In this document: piece after piece, positions 1 through 7,908 of the stretch
How the letters are laid out: each line of letters begins with the position of its first letter
Numbering within the stretch: position 1 is the first letter of the stretch
Source: Arthrobacter sp. 24S4-2
Lineage (GTDB): Bacteria; Actinomycetota; Actinomycetes; Actinomycetales; Micrococcaceae
Direction: 5' to 3'
NCBI RefSeq assembly: GCF_005280255.1
Contig: NZ_CP040018.1
Coordinates: 3,100,001 to 3,164,000, forward strand
DNA length: 64,000 nucleotides
Translations under genes and position numbers: made by a program
The notes under the pieces: generated by a model
Told to the model about the DNA's origin: nothing
Database searches by the model: none
What the model saw: the letters and a program-made list of their open reading frames with translations, nothing else

Positions 1-1197
1 GTTTCATCTTCATTGGCTGACGCCGCGGGCCTGCCGGGCCAGGACGGCGTTGCCGGCAGCGCCCAGGTCAAGCGCAACGCGCATACTGCCGCGCGGCTGG
101 CCGCGAGGCAACTTCCGGAGCACCTGCTGCGCGGCTATCAGGAACGCGCGTTGGCAGAGGCCGCGGCCAACGGCTACGTGGCCGTCGCGGAAATGGCGGC
201 CCCGCATATCGGGAGCATCGCGGACCTGCGGGCTGCAGCCGGATGGAACGGTCAGGGAGACCCGGAACGGCCCTTGCCGGAGGTGCTCCCGTACTGGGGC
301 CAACTGGCCCGCTCCGCGGAAGATGCCCGGAGTATCCTCGCGGACCTTGGTGTCTCCGTGCTGGGCCTGGCCGGGGACCTCAACATTGACGGATCCGTCG
401 GCTCCCGCACCGCGGCCCTGAGGGACGACTACAGCGACGCCCCGGGGGAGCGCGGCAGCCTCTACCTCTCCGCCGACGAGGCAGCCGCCCATATTGCTGC
501 GTGTTCAGAGCTGGGCATCCAGGCGGGATTCCATGTCATTGGCGACGCCGGACTGGACGCGGCCCTGGAGGGGCTGGACCTGGCGGCAGCCGAGGTGGGG
601 GAGCAGCGGGTCCGGGCAGCCGGCCACCGCTTCGAGCATGTGGAGATGGCCGACTCCGACGCCATCGCCAGGCTAGCCAAATACTCCGTTACGGTCAGCG
701 TGCAGCCCGGCTTCGATGCGGCCTGGGGCGGCCCGGGCCGTCTTTATGAGGAGCGGGTAGGGCAGCGGGAGCGGGCAATGAATGCCTTTGCCTCGTTCTA
801 CGCCGCAGGCGTTCCGATCTGCTTCGGCAGCGACAGCCCCGTGACTCCGTTGAATCCGTGGGCCAGCGTCCGCGCCTGCCTCGAGCACAGCAACCCCGAC
901 CAGCGCATCTCGGCGCGTGCGGCTTTCCTGGGCCACACGAGGGCGGGCTGGCGGGCAGCCAAATACACCAACCCCATGGCCGGACAGCTGGTGCCGGGAG
1001 CGCCTGCCAGCTTTGCCGTCTGGGAGGTTGAAGAGCTCATGGTCCAGGTGGCGGACGGGCGGGTCCAGTCGTGGAGCACCGATCCCCGGGCGCGCACGCC
1101 GCTGCTGCCCGCGCTGGACACCGGCAGCGACCCGGTCTGTCTGCAGACTGTCCGCGACGGGCGGGAGCTGTTCACAAACGTCGCACTGCGGTCATAG
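1..1197 (+). CDS. Amidohydrolase family 3 (YtcJ-like), 5'-truncated by the window edge
   Basis: The open frame runs off the left edge, so only the C-terminal part (about 398 codons) is present. The segment HVIGDAG near 535-555 matches the H-x-I-G-D metal/active-site block of YtcJ-like amidohydrolases. The later RFEHVEM and GSDSPV blocks are the downstream His and Asp motifs of the family. Members hydrolyse C-N bonds of amides or formamides with divalent metal; the substrate cannot be read from sequence. A near-perfect 17-nt direct repeat overlaps its TAG stop and recurs 21 nt downstream. Family assignment is confident, substrate unknown. Confidence 0.85.
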   Translation, partial: VSSSLADAAGLPGQDGVAGSAQVKRNAHTAARLAARQLPEHLLRGYQERALAEAAANGYVAVAEMAAPHIGSIADLRAAAGWNGQGDPERPLPEVLPYWGQLARSAEDARSILADLGVSVLGLAGDLNIDGSVGSRTAALRDDYSDAPGERGSLYLSADEAAAHIAACSELGIQAGFHVIGDAGLDAALEGLDLAAAEVGEQRVRAAGHRFEHVEMADSDAIARLAKYSVTVSVQPGFDAAWGGPGRLYEERVGQRERAMNAFASFYAAGVPICFGSDSPVTPLNPWASVRACLEHSNPDQRISARAAFLGHTRAGWRAAKYTNPMAGQLVPGAPASFAVWEVEELMVQVADGRVQSWSTDPRARTPLLPALDTGSDPVCLQTVRDGRELFTNVALRS

Positions 1198-1223
1198 AGC
1201 GACTCCCTGCGGTCATAGTGCGA
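1186..1223. repeat. Two 17-nt direct repeats across the amidohydrolase stop codon
   Basis: The unit CTGCGGTCATAGAGCGA (1186-1202) recurs as CTGCGGTCATAGTGCGA (1207-1223) with one mismatch and a 21-nt period. Both copies carry an in-frame TAG. A weaker third relative (CCTGCGGTTATGA) follows near 1254. Confidence 0.8.
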
Positions 1224-1639
1224 AATGGCTCCGGCGCGCCGTATGCACCTGACCTGCGGTTATGACTGAAACTGCACGTCAAACGCGGGTTGACACCATC
1301 AGGGCGGTCCGTAGCATTGATTCGCAACGGGCGGGATCCGAATTCTCGGGGCTCCGTCCGGCCACGTTGCCTTCCAGCGGATGACCAGCCCGACCCTGCG
1401 GGCGGGGCAGTGCGTGGCAGTCCCAGGGGCAGGTCCACTTCGCAGCAGAAAACAGTTCCACCGACGCATATCGCGTCCGACTGAAACTGGCCCGAGGCAT
1501 GTGGACCTGCCCGCGGCTTGCCCGTGTGACGCGCCCCGTGAGCGCAGACTCCCTATAATGGTGACTTGCGCCTTATCGCCAGCCCTAACGCTGCGCTTCT
1601 TGGCGCGCTGACCGCTCCCATCAAGGAAAGGGCCTCGCT
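1198..1639. other. 442-nt intergenic region with a TATAAT box
   Basis: I see no convincing gene here. The only clear signal is TATAAT at 1554-1559 about 80 nt before the next gene. No good -35 lies 16-18 nt upstream. The start of the region holds the direct repeats described above. Confidence 0.6.
1554..1559 (+). promoter_or_regulatory. Candidate -10 box (TATAAT) for the mannosyltransferase gene
   Basis: Perfect sigma-A type -10 hexamer in otherwise GC-rich DNA, about 81 nt upstream of the GTG at 1640. No matching -35 was found. Confidence 0.5.
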
Positions 1640-2380
1640 GTGCGTGTCCTCACCATCATCCCCACCTACAACGAGCTGGAATCGTTGCCCAAGACACTCG
1701 CACGCCTGCGCGCGGCCGTCCCGGCTTCCGATGTGCTGGTGGTGGACGACAACAGCCCGGACGGCACAGGACAGCTCGCGGACGGCATCGCTGCCGCGGA
1801 CAGCCAGGTTCACGTACTTCACCGTCAGGGCAAGGCCGGACTGGGAGCCGCCTACATCGCCGGCTTCAAGTGGGGCCTGGCGGCCGGCTACGACGTTCTC
1901 GTGGAAATGGATGCCGACGGCTCACACCAGCCGGAACAGCTGCAGCAGCTCCTGGACGCCGTCGAGGACGGCGCGGACCTGGCCATGGGTTCCCGCTGGG
2001 TGCCCGGTGGCAGCGTGGTCAACTGGCCGCTCTACCGGCAGGCCATCTCTCGGATCGGCAGCACGTATGCCCGGCTTATGCTCGGTATCCGGATCAATGA
2101 CGTGACTGGCGGCTACCGTGCGTTCCGCCGCACCACCCTGGAGAAACTCAACCTGGACCTGGTGGACTCAGTGGGCTACGGATTCCAGGTGGATCTCGCC
2201 TGGCGGGTCGCCAAAATGGGCCTCAAGATTGTGGAACGTCCCATCACGTTCGTGGAGCGCGAACTCGGTGCGTCCAAGATGAGCGGCAACATCGTGGTGG
2301 AAGCAATGATCAATGTGACCAAGTGGGGGCTCACAGCCCGCTGGAACAAGCTCACTGGCCGTAGCTCGGCCGCTTCGTAG
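1640..2380 (+). CDS. ppm1: Polyprenol monophosphomannose synthase (GT2)
   Basis: 246 aa GT-A fold glycosyltransferase family 2. It begins with IIPTYNE, the nucleotide-binding strand typical of dolichol-phosphate mannosyltransferases. VVDDNSPDGT follows at about 34-43 and the metal-binding E-M-D-A-D-G at about 90-95. GSRWVPGG and the conserved DVTGGYRA block are also present. The enzyme transfers mannose from GDP-mannose to polyprenyl phosphate on the inner membrane face, feeding lipoglycan and protein O-mannosylation. The GTG start at 1640 has AAGGAAAG upstream. No N-acyltransferase domain is fused, unlike mycobacterial Ppm1. The neighbouring rbpA is a common actinobacterial arrangement. Confidence 0.9.
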   Translation: MRVLTIIPTYNELESLPKTLARLRAAVPASDVLVVDDNSPDGTGQLADGIAAADSQVHVLHRQGKAGLGAAYIAGFKWGLAAGYDVLVEMDADGSHQPEQLQQLLDAVEDGADLAMGSRWVPGGSVVNWPLYRQAISRIGSTYARLMLGIRINDVTGGYRAFRRTTLEKLNLDLVDSVGYGFQVDLAWRVAKMGLKIVERPITFVERELGASKMSGNIVVEAMINVTKWGLTARWNKLTGRSSAAS

Positions 2381-2407
2381 ACTGCCGGCCCGCATACCGG
2401 GACTGCA

Positions 2408-2455
2408 AAAGGGCCGGGCCGGCAACCTCAAGTGAGGTTGCCGGCCCGGCCCTTT
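2408..2455. terminator. Bidirectional intrinsic terminator
   Basis: Perfect 23-bp inverted repeat with arms 2408-2430 and 2433-2455. It starts AAAGGGCCGGGCC and ends GGCCCGGCCCTTT. It sits between the convergent mannosyltransferase and rbpA genes and can serve both. Confidence 0.9.
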
Positions 2456-2506
2456 GCGTTCGGATTACCGAAGGCGGGTTACCGCGTGCGGATTACCTTG
2501 TTCGGA

Positions 2507-2854
2507 CTAGGCGGAGCGCCGTTCGCCGCGGCGTTCCCGCAGAATCGTGAGACGGTCTTCGAGGATCTGCTCCAGCTCAGGCAGTGAGCGGCGTTCCAGG
2601 AGCATGTCCCAGTGCGTTCGCACCGCTTTCTCGTTGCTGTTGATCGGGCGTTCGCCATCAACAAGCAAGGCTTCCTTGCCGGTCTTCGAAACCCACACGG
2701 GGGGAATCTCAGCTTCGGAGGAGAAGGTAACGAAGACCTGCTCGCCGTCCTCGCAACGGTACTCAACCCGCTGGCGTGGAGCCGGCTCAACACCGGATTC
2801 GGTCTCCATGCTCTGTGCGCCAAGACGCATGCCCCGGAGGCTGCGATCGCTCAT
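2507..2854 (-). CDS. rbpA: RNA polymerase-binding protein RbpA
   Basis: 115 aa, the usual size for RbpA, an actinobacterial RNA polymerase partner that binds the principal sigma factor and stabilises open complexes. The RbpA core domain is visible: RVEYRCEDGEQVFVTFSSEA, then PPVWVSKTGKEA. The acidic sigma-interaction helix follows (THWDMLLERRSLPELEQIL), and the Arg-rich C-terminus ends RRGERRSA. The ATG at 2854 has GGGAG about 7 nt upstream. A TATAAT promoter lies about 157 nt upstream. Confidence 0.93.
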   Translation of the reverse strand: MSDRSLRGMRLGAQSMETESGVEPAPRQRVEYRCEDGEQVFVTFSSEAEIPPVWVSKTGKEALLVDGERPINSNEKAVRTHWDMLLERRSLPELEQILEDRLTILRERRGERRSA

Positions 2855-3105
2855 GATTTCTCCCTTTGGTCGGTTCGCGGAATCGTACTCCGCGCTAGCC
2901 GGGGCAGCTCACGCCACGGACTACTGTTTGCACTACGCTGCATCACTAGATGCAACGCTCTGCCAAGCCTTAATGTTCCGGCAGGTCTGAACCGGCCGGA
3001 CAAATATCCCATTATACGGGCATCGTTCCCTGCTCGTAAAGCTGGCTCCGGCCCGTGCACCTGCCAGGCGCCCGGGCGCGGCCCTTTCGCCGATTCTACG
3101 GACAA
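2855..3105. other. rbpA upstream region with inverted repeat
   Basis: No gene is evident. It holds the rbpA promoter and a short perfect dyad TGCATC-ACTA-GATGCA at 2939-2954, which would lie in the rbpA leader or act as an operator. Confidence 0.45.
3011..3040 (-). promoter_or_regulatory. Candidate promoter for rbpA (TTTACG-18-TATAAT)
   Basis: On the minus strand TATAAT occupies 3016-3011. TTTACG lies 18 nt upstream (3040-3035). Transcription would start near 3004 and give a leader of about 150 nt. Confidence 0.5.
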
Positions 3106-3141
3106 ATGGAAGGGGAGGCAGCCGCGTTGCGGCTACCTCCC
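3106..3141 (-). terminator. Terminator of the NfeD/SPFH pair
   Basis: Hairpin with GGGAGG-c-AGCCGC (3113-3125) pairing to GCGGCT-a-CCTCCC (3129-3141). On the minus strand it is followed by a T-rich tail (CCTTCCATTT), 25 nt past the SPFH stop. Confidence 0.7.
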
Positions 3142-3165
3142 TGCTCAATGGATTGCGGCTCTCGC

Positions 3166-4128
3166 CTAGAGCGGCTGCGCACCGCCCGTGGGTGCGGAGT
3201 CTTCCCGCGTGGAGTCCTTGTCGCCGTCGAACAGGCCACCGGAGCGCGGATCCGGATTCGTGCCGCCCAGGGCGTTGCCGATGCCCTTAAGGGCCTCGCC
3301 GACTTCGCTCGGGATGATCCAGAGTTTGTTGGACGAACCCTCGGCAAGCTTGGGCAGGGTCTGCAGGTACTGGTACGCCAGCAGCTTCTGGTCCGGGTTG
3401 CCCTTGTGGATGGCGTCGAACACCTTCTGGATGGCCTGGGCTTCGCCGTCGGCCCGGAGGATGGCGGCCTTGGCATCGCCTTCGGCCTTGAGGATCGAGG
3501 ACTGGCGCTGGCCTTCCGCGGTCAGGATGGCCGACTGCTTGGTGCCCTCCGCGGTCAGGATGGCGGCGCGGCGGTCACGCTCTGCGCGCATCTGCTTCTC
3601 CATCGAATCCTGGATGGAGTGGGGCGGATCAATCGCTTTAAGCTCAACCCGGGAAACCCGGATGCCCCAGCGCCCGGTGGCCTCGTCCAGGACGCCGCGG
3701 AGCTGGCCGTTGATCTGGTCGCGGGAGGTCAGCGCCTCTTCCAGGTTCAGGCCACCGACGACGTTGCGGAGCGTGGTGGTGGTGAGCTGTTCGACGGCCT
3801 GGATGTAGTTGGCGATTTCATAGGTGGCCGCCCGCGCGTCAGTGACCTGGAAGTACACCACCGTGTCGATTGAGACGACCAGGTTGTCCTCGGTGATGAC
3901 CGGCTGCGGGGGGAAGGACACGACCTGTTCGCGGAGATCCAGGAGCGGCAGCAGCCGGTCCACGAACGGGATCAGGATGGTCAGGCCGGGAAGCAGGGTC
4001 CGCTGGTACTTGCCGAGCCGTTCCACGACGCCGGCCCGGGCCTGCGGGACGATCCGCACCGACCGGACCAGCACGATTATTACGAACGCAACAAGAACCA
4101 GCAGCACGATAGCGACTGCAGTATTCAT
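3166..4128 (-). CDS. SPFH/stomatin-prohibitin family membrane protein (QmcA-like)
   Basis: 320 aa. A strongly hydrophobic N-terminal helix (about residues 3-22) anchors the protein. The SPFH/band-7 domain follows (RAGVVERLGKYQRTLLPGL, then VVSIDTVVYFQVTDARAA, about 35-190). A charged helical region then carries three near-repeats of A-I-L-x-A-E-G between about 205 and 245, typical of stomatins. The C-terminus is a disordered tail. Such proteins oligomerise in membrane microdomains. Its neighbour upstream on the same strand is an NfeD protein, the classic partner. The exact cellular role here is not known. Confidence 0.88.
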   Translation of the reverse strand: MNTAVAIVLLVLVAFVIIVLVRSVRIVPQARAGVVERLGKYQRTLLPGLTILIPFVDRLLPLLDLREQVVSFPPQPVITEDNLVVSIDTVVYFQVTDARAATYEIANYIQAVEQLTTTTLRNVVGGLNLEEALTSRDQINGQLRGVLDEATGRWGIRVSRVELKAIDPPHSIQDSMEKQMRAERDRRAAILTAEGTKQSAILTAEGQRQSSILKAEGDAKAAILRADGEAQAIQKVFDAIHKGNPDQKLLAYQYLQTLPKLAEGSSNKLWIIPSEVGEALKGIGNALGGTNPDPRSGGLFDGDKDSTREDSAPTGGAQPL

Positions 4129-4232
4129 ACATCACCTATTCCCCAGTTATGTGGTTTTGCTATGTTTGCGGCGGTCTCCCGCCGCCTGCCCGGCGCCAGC
4201 AATGGCTGCCGGAAGAATGACTGCTGCCGGAC

Positions 4233-4694
4233 CTATTGGACGGCCGTTTCGGGCTGCGGTACGACGACGGCGGTGGCACCCTCGATGGCCGACACCACTA
4301 CGCGCTGGCCGGCGTTCAGGACGCCGTTTTCGGACCGGGCGCTCCAGACGTCGCCGCCGATCTTCACCAGCCCGGAGGATGTGCTGACGGTCTCCATGAC
4401 CAGTGCGGATTCGCCGATCAGGCGGTCAACGTTTGTGCGCTGGTCCGCGGGTCCCTTCCGCAGGTGCTTTAGGGCTACGGGCCGAACGAAGGCGATCATC
4501 AGGAGGGAGACCACGCAGAAGACCACAATCTGAAGCCAGAGGTCCGCGCCGGCAAAATCAGCCAGCAGCCCGGCCAGTGCACCGCCGCCGAGCATGATGA
4601 AAAAGAGATCCAGCGTCAGCATCTCTACGACGGCAAATGCCAGGAATACGGTGAGCCACAATGCCCACCAGTTCTCGCCTAACCACTCAAACAT
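4233..4694 (-). CDS. NfeD-like membrane protein
   Basis: 153 aa. Three hydrophobic segments in the first about 75 residues are followed by a small beta-barrel OB-fold domain (LIGESALVMETVSTSSGLVKI..GDVWSA). The conserved G-D-x-W-x-A block is that of NfeD C-terminal domains. It lies 104 nt upstream of the SPFH gene on the same strand, matching the frequent NfeD-SPFH pairing. The short form lacks the ClpP-like protease domain of long NfeD proteins. The start at 4694 has GGGGGA upstream. Confidence 0.85.
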   Translation of the reverse strand: MFEWLGENWWALWLTVFLAFAVVEMLTLDLFFIMLGGGALAGLLADFAGADLWLQIVVFCVVSLLMIAFVRPVALKHLRKGPADQRTNVDRLIGESALVMETVSTSSGLVKIGGDVWSARSENGVLNAGQRVVVSAIEGATAVVVPQPETAVQ

Positions 4695-4817
4695 GCGTTT
4701 CCCCCTTGGCCCCCGGAGCCGCGAAAGCAGGCCCTCAGTTACTGTTCTTCCATCCTAGACCGAAGCCGCAGGGCGTAGGAGGGGGCCGTCCGGCCCGGCC
4801 CCGAATTGGCCAAGTCG

Positions 4818-5675
4818 TTATCTGGACGGTTGATCCCGGGGTTCAAATACGCTGATCCGGAAACGCGCCGTGACCTTGGTCAGCGGTGGCAGCCCGGCAG
4901 TGATTGCGCCCAGGGCTGACGGGTCCAGGTGGTGGCCGGCCGGTCCCATCAGGGCCAGGTTTCCGACGTCGGCGGCCGGCAGCGAGAGTTCCAGGTCAAG
5001 CTCCTGCGCGGAAAGCGGTTCGAAGTGATCCTGCAATGATGCTGCCAGGCGCTCCTCCTTGGCCGGTTCGATTCCGAGCATCCCGGTCTGCCCGGCGACT
5101 TCGGCCAGATGGCCCGGACGCGGGGTCACAATGATCAGCCGCCCGCCGGGGCGGAGTACCCTGGCGAATTCCGGTGCGTTCCTGGGGGCGAAAACCACCG
5201 TAACGACGTCGACGGCGGCGTCTGCCACCGGGAGGGGCTGCCACACGTCGCTCACGATGGTCGCGGCGTCGGGATTCATCCGGGCAGCCCGCCGCAGTGC
5301 GAACTTGGAAATGTCCAAGCCTATGGCTAATGCGGGAGCCACCGTCAGAAGTGTCTTAAGGTAGTGTCCCGTTCCTGTTCCCGCATCCAGGACGGCGGGC
5401 TGCGGCCCTTTCAGCGCGGGGGCTGCCAGCTCGGCCAGTGCGTCGGCGAGGCCCTGGTAATGCCCGCCGGAGAGGAAGTCGGAGCGGGCCGCCACCATGG
5501 CGGAAGTGTCCGCCTCGAAGACGGTTCCCTTGCCCACCAGAAAATTGAAATAGCCCTGCCTGGCAGCGTCAAAGCTGTGGCCGTCAGGGCAGGCCAACCT
5601 GCTACCGCCGGCGTGAAGGGCGAGCGTGTTCCGGCAGACGGGGCACAGCAGGGAACGGGCGGCGTCGGGAAGCAT
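4818..5675 (-). CDS. RlmA-like 23S rRNA (guanine-N1) methyltransferase
   Basis: 285 aa from the ATG at 5675. An N-terminal zinc ribbon (LLCPVCRNTL, then LACPDGHSFD) and the segment RQGYFNFL are characteristic of RlmA/TlrB-type methyltransferases. The SAM-binding motif AVLDAGTGTGHYL starts near residue 92. A class I domain follows, including VVFAPRNAPEFARVLRPGG. It probably methylates a guanine in a 23S rRNA hairpin; TlrB-type homologues can affect macrolide sensitivity, which cannot be judged here. A TAGGAT box 7 nt upstream of ATG 5675 supports this start over an upstream in-frame one and suggests a leaderless mRNA. Confidence 0.82.
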   Translation of the reverse strand: MLPDAARSLLCPVCRNTLALHAGGSRLACPDGHSFDAARQGYFNFLVGKGTVFEADTSAMVAARSDFLSGGHYQGLADALAELAAPALKGPQPAVLDAGTGTGHYLKTLLTVAPALAIGLDISKFALRRAARMNPDAATIVSDVWQPLPVADAAVDVVTVVFAPRNAPEFARVLRPGGRLIIVTPRPGHLAEVAGQTGMLGIEPAKEERLAASLQDHFEPLSAQELDLELSLPAADVGNLALMGPAGHHLDPSALGAITAGLPPLTKVTARFRISVFEPRDQPSR

Positions 5676-5682
5676 GCATCCA

Positions 5683-5688
5683 ATCCTA
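5683..5688 (-). promoter_or_regulatory. Leaderless-type -10 box for the RlmA-like gene
   Basis: TAGGAT on the minus strand ends 7 nt before the ATG at 5675. Confidence 0.5.
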
Positions 5689-5794
5689 GGGCTGCGTCGC
5701 CGGCCGGCCCGCACCCGGGACGGCCCGCACCTGCCGGCGTGCACGCGATCTGCTGCCCCGGACCGCCGGCCCGCAAACGCGGGGAGTGAGGTGT

Positions 5795-5824
5795 TTCACA
5801 GCCCGAGCCTAAGCGGTTAGGCTC
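5795..5824 (+). promoter_or_regulatory. Promoter of the S9 peptidase with overlapping palindrome
   Basis: TTCACA (5795-5800), a 17-nt spacer and TAGGCT (5818-5823) lie 7 nt before the GTG start at 5831, which implies leaderless transcription. The perfect dyad GAGCCTAA-GCGG-TTAGGCTC (5805-5824) covers the spacer and -10, so a bound repressor would occlude the promoter. Confidence 0.6.
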
Positions 5825-5830
5825 ACAAGC

Positions 5831-7891
5831 GTGAAACCCGAACATCTGCCCCTGCTGAAATCCGTGTCCGCCCCTGCCGTCCATCCTGACGGCAGCCGGG
5901 CGGTGGTGTCCGTGATCCGTCCCGAGTTCGACGCCGATACCTACGTGGGCCAGCTCTGGAATGTGCCGCTGGATCCGGAAAAGCTGCCGCGCCGCCTCAC
6001 CCGCGGCTTCCGCGACACTGCGCCCGCGTTTTCGCCTGACGGCCTGGTGCTGGCATTCCTGCGCGCAAATGCGGAAGGAAAGCCGCAGCTCTACGTTGTG
6101 GAGGCTGGCGGCGGCGAACCCCAGCAGCTGACCGACGCCAAACTGGGTGTCTCCTCCTTTTCCTGGTCACCGGACTCGCACAGCATCGTATTCGGCGCCA
6201 GGACGCCCGACGACGGCCGCTACGGAACGGTGGACGGCGTCTCCGCCGGCGGCGAGGACGCCCGTCTCATCACCGACTACAAATACAGGATGAACGGGGT
6301 CGGCTACACGGCGGACAAACCCCTGCAGCTGTACATCGTGGACGTCCCTGAGCTGGACGACGAGCCCCGGGTTGCGCCCGCCGGCCGCGCACTGAAAGCG
6401 CGCAGGGCCGAAGGGATGAGCTCCGGAGAGGCAGTCGGCACCAGCGTCGCCCCGGCGGACGCCCTGGTCCCGCCGGCAAGGCAGCTGACGTTCGCAGCGA
6501 CGGACCACAGCGGTGAATCGTTCAGTGCGAACGGCCAGTCCGTGTACTTCGTTGCCTCCCTTCACGAGGCAAGCGACCGGGACCTGGAATCCGGCGTCTA
6601 CCGGGTTCCCACCGGTGGCGGGCAACCGGAGCCGGTCAAGGCTGCCAACAACGGCCGGCAGACAGTGGGAGCGGCCCGCGAGTCCCGGAATGGGAAATGG
6701 CTGTTCTTCACGGCCCAGGATCTTGGCGCGTCAGGGCAGGACTTCGTGGCCAGGAGCACCGCCCTGTACGTGATGCCCGCCGGGGGCGGCGATGCCACCG
6801 TACTGAGCGACGTCGAAACGATGGACCTTGCCGGGAACGGTGACAGCCTGGAACTCCGCGGCCCCGACTCGGTGCTCCTGCTCAACACTGCCCAGGGCAC
6901 TGTGGAGCTGCTGGAGTTCGGTGCCACCGGCAACCACCAGCTGCTGGTTCACGGGGACCGGGTGGTCACAGGTGCCGGGTCGGCAGCAGGGTCCCTGGTC
7001 GTCAGTTTCGCGGACGCAGCCACGGCGGGAGACCTGGCGGCCTTGGAAGACGGGCAGCTACGGCTGTTGACGGATTTCTCGGCGGAGCTGCGGTTGCAGG
7101 CGGACATCATCGAGCCGGAGGAGCTGACTTTCGATTCTACGGACGGCTATCCGGTGCACGGCTGGCTGGTGCTTCCCCCGGGGAAGGGACCGCACCCCGT
7201 CCTACTTAGCATCCATGGCGGACCCTTCTCCCAGTACACTGTTGCCCTGTTCGATGAGGCACAGGTCTACGCCGCCGCAGGCTATGCCGTGCTGATGTGC
7301 AATCCCCGCGGGTCAGCCGGATACGGCCAGGCACACGGCCGCTCCATCAAGGAAAAGATGGGCACGGTGGACATGCAGGACGTCCTGGCCTTCCTGGACG
7401 GAGCCCTGGACAAGTTCAGGGAACTGGATGGCGATGCCCTGGGGATCATGGGCGGCTCCTACGGCGGCTATCTGACCGCGTGGACCATCAGCCAGGACCA
7501 CCGTTTCAAGGCCGCCATCGTGGAACGCGGGTTCCTGGATCCGGTCAGTTTCATCGGGTCTTCGGATATCGGCTGGTTCTTCGGCGGGGAGTACACGGGC
7601 AGTTCAGCGGAACAGATGGCGGCCCAGAGCCCCATGGCCACGGTCCGGAACGTCACAACGCCGTCGCTGGTCATCCACAGCGAGGAGGACCTGCGCTGCC
7701 CGGTGGAACAGGGCCAGCGCTATTTCACGGCGCTCAAGCAGCAGGGAGTTGACGCCGCCTTCCTGGTGTTCCCCGGCGAGAACCATGAACTCTCACGGTC
7801 GGGCACGCCCCATCACCGGCGGCAGCGGTTCGAGGAGATCCTGAGCTGGTGGGCGCGCTACTTGCCCACCACGGCAAATCCGACGGGCTGA
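5831..7891 (+). CDS. S9 family prolyl oligopeptidase / acylaminoacyl peptidase-like serine peptidase
   Basis: 686 aa. The N-terminal two thirds form a WD40-like beta-propeller (for example FSWSPDSHSIVFGAR near 115). The last about 250 residues are an alpha/beta hydrolase. The catalytic triad is readable: Ser543 in GGSYGGY, Asp620 in SEEDLRCP, His652 in GENHELS. These enzymes cleave short peptides or N-acylated peptides, usually in the cytoplasm; no signal peptide is seen. The GTG start lacks a Shine-Dalgarno sequence but sits 7 nt after a -10 box. The gene is convergent with def, with an IS inserted between them. Confidence 0.9.
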   Translation: MKPEHLPLLKSVSAPAVHPDGSRAVVSVIRPEFDADTYVGQLWNVPLDPEKLPRRLTRGFRDTAPAFSPDGLVLAFLRANAEGKPQLYVVEAGGGEPQQLTDAKLGVSSFSWSPDSHSIVFGARTPDDGRYGTVDGVSAGGEDARLITDYKYRMNGVGYTADKPLQLYIVDVPELDDEPRVAPAGRALKARRAEGMSSGEAVGTSVAPADALVPPARQLTFAATDHSGESFSANGQSVYFVASLHEASDRDLESGVYRVPTGGGQPEPVKAANNGRQTVGAARESRNGKWLFFTAQDLGASGQDFVARSTALYVMPAGGGDATVLSDVETMDLAGNGDSLELRGPDSVLLLNTAQGTVELLEFGATGNHQLLVHGDRVVTGAGSAAGSLVVSFADAATAGDLAALEDGQLRLLTDFSAELRLQADIIEPEELTFDSTDGYPVHGWLVLPPGKGPHPVLLSIHGGPFSQYTVALFDEAQVYAAAGYAVLMCNPRGSAGYGQAHGRSIKEKMGTVDMQDVLAFLDGALDKFRELDGDALGIMGGSYGGYLTAWTISQDHRFKAAIVERGFLDPVSFIGSSDIGWFFGGEYTGSSAEQMAAQSPMATVRNVTTPSLVIHSEEDLRCPVEQGQRYFTALKQQGVDAAFLVFPGENHELSRSGTPHHRRQRFEEILSWWARYLPTTANPTG

Positions 7892-7908
7892 GGAGTCGCC
7901 CGCGTCTG

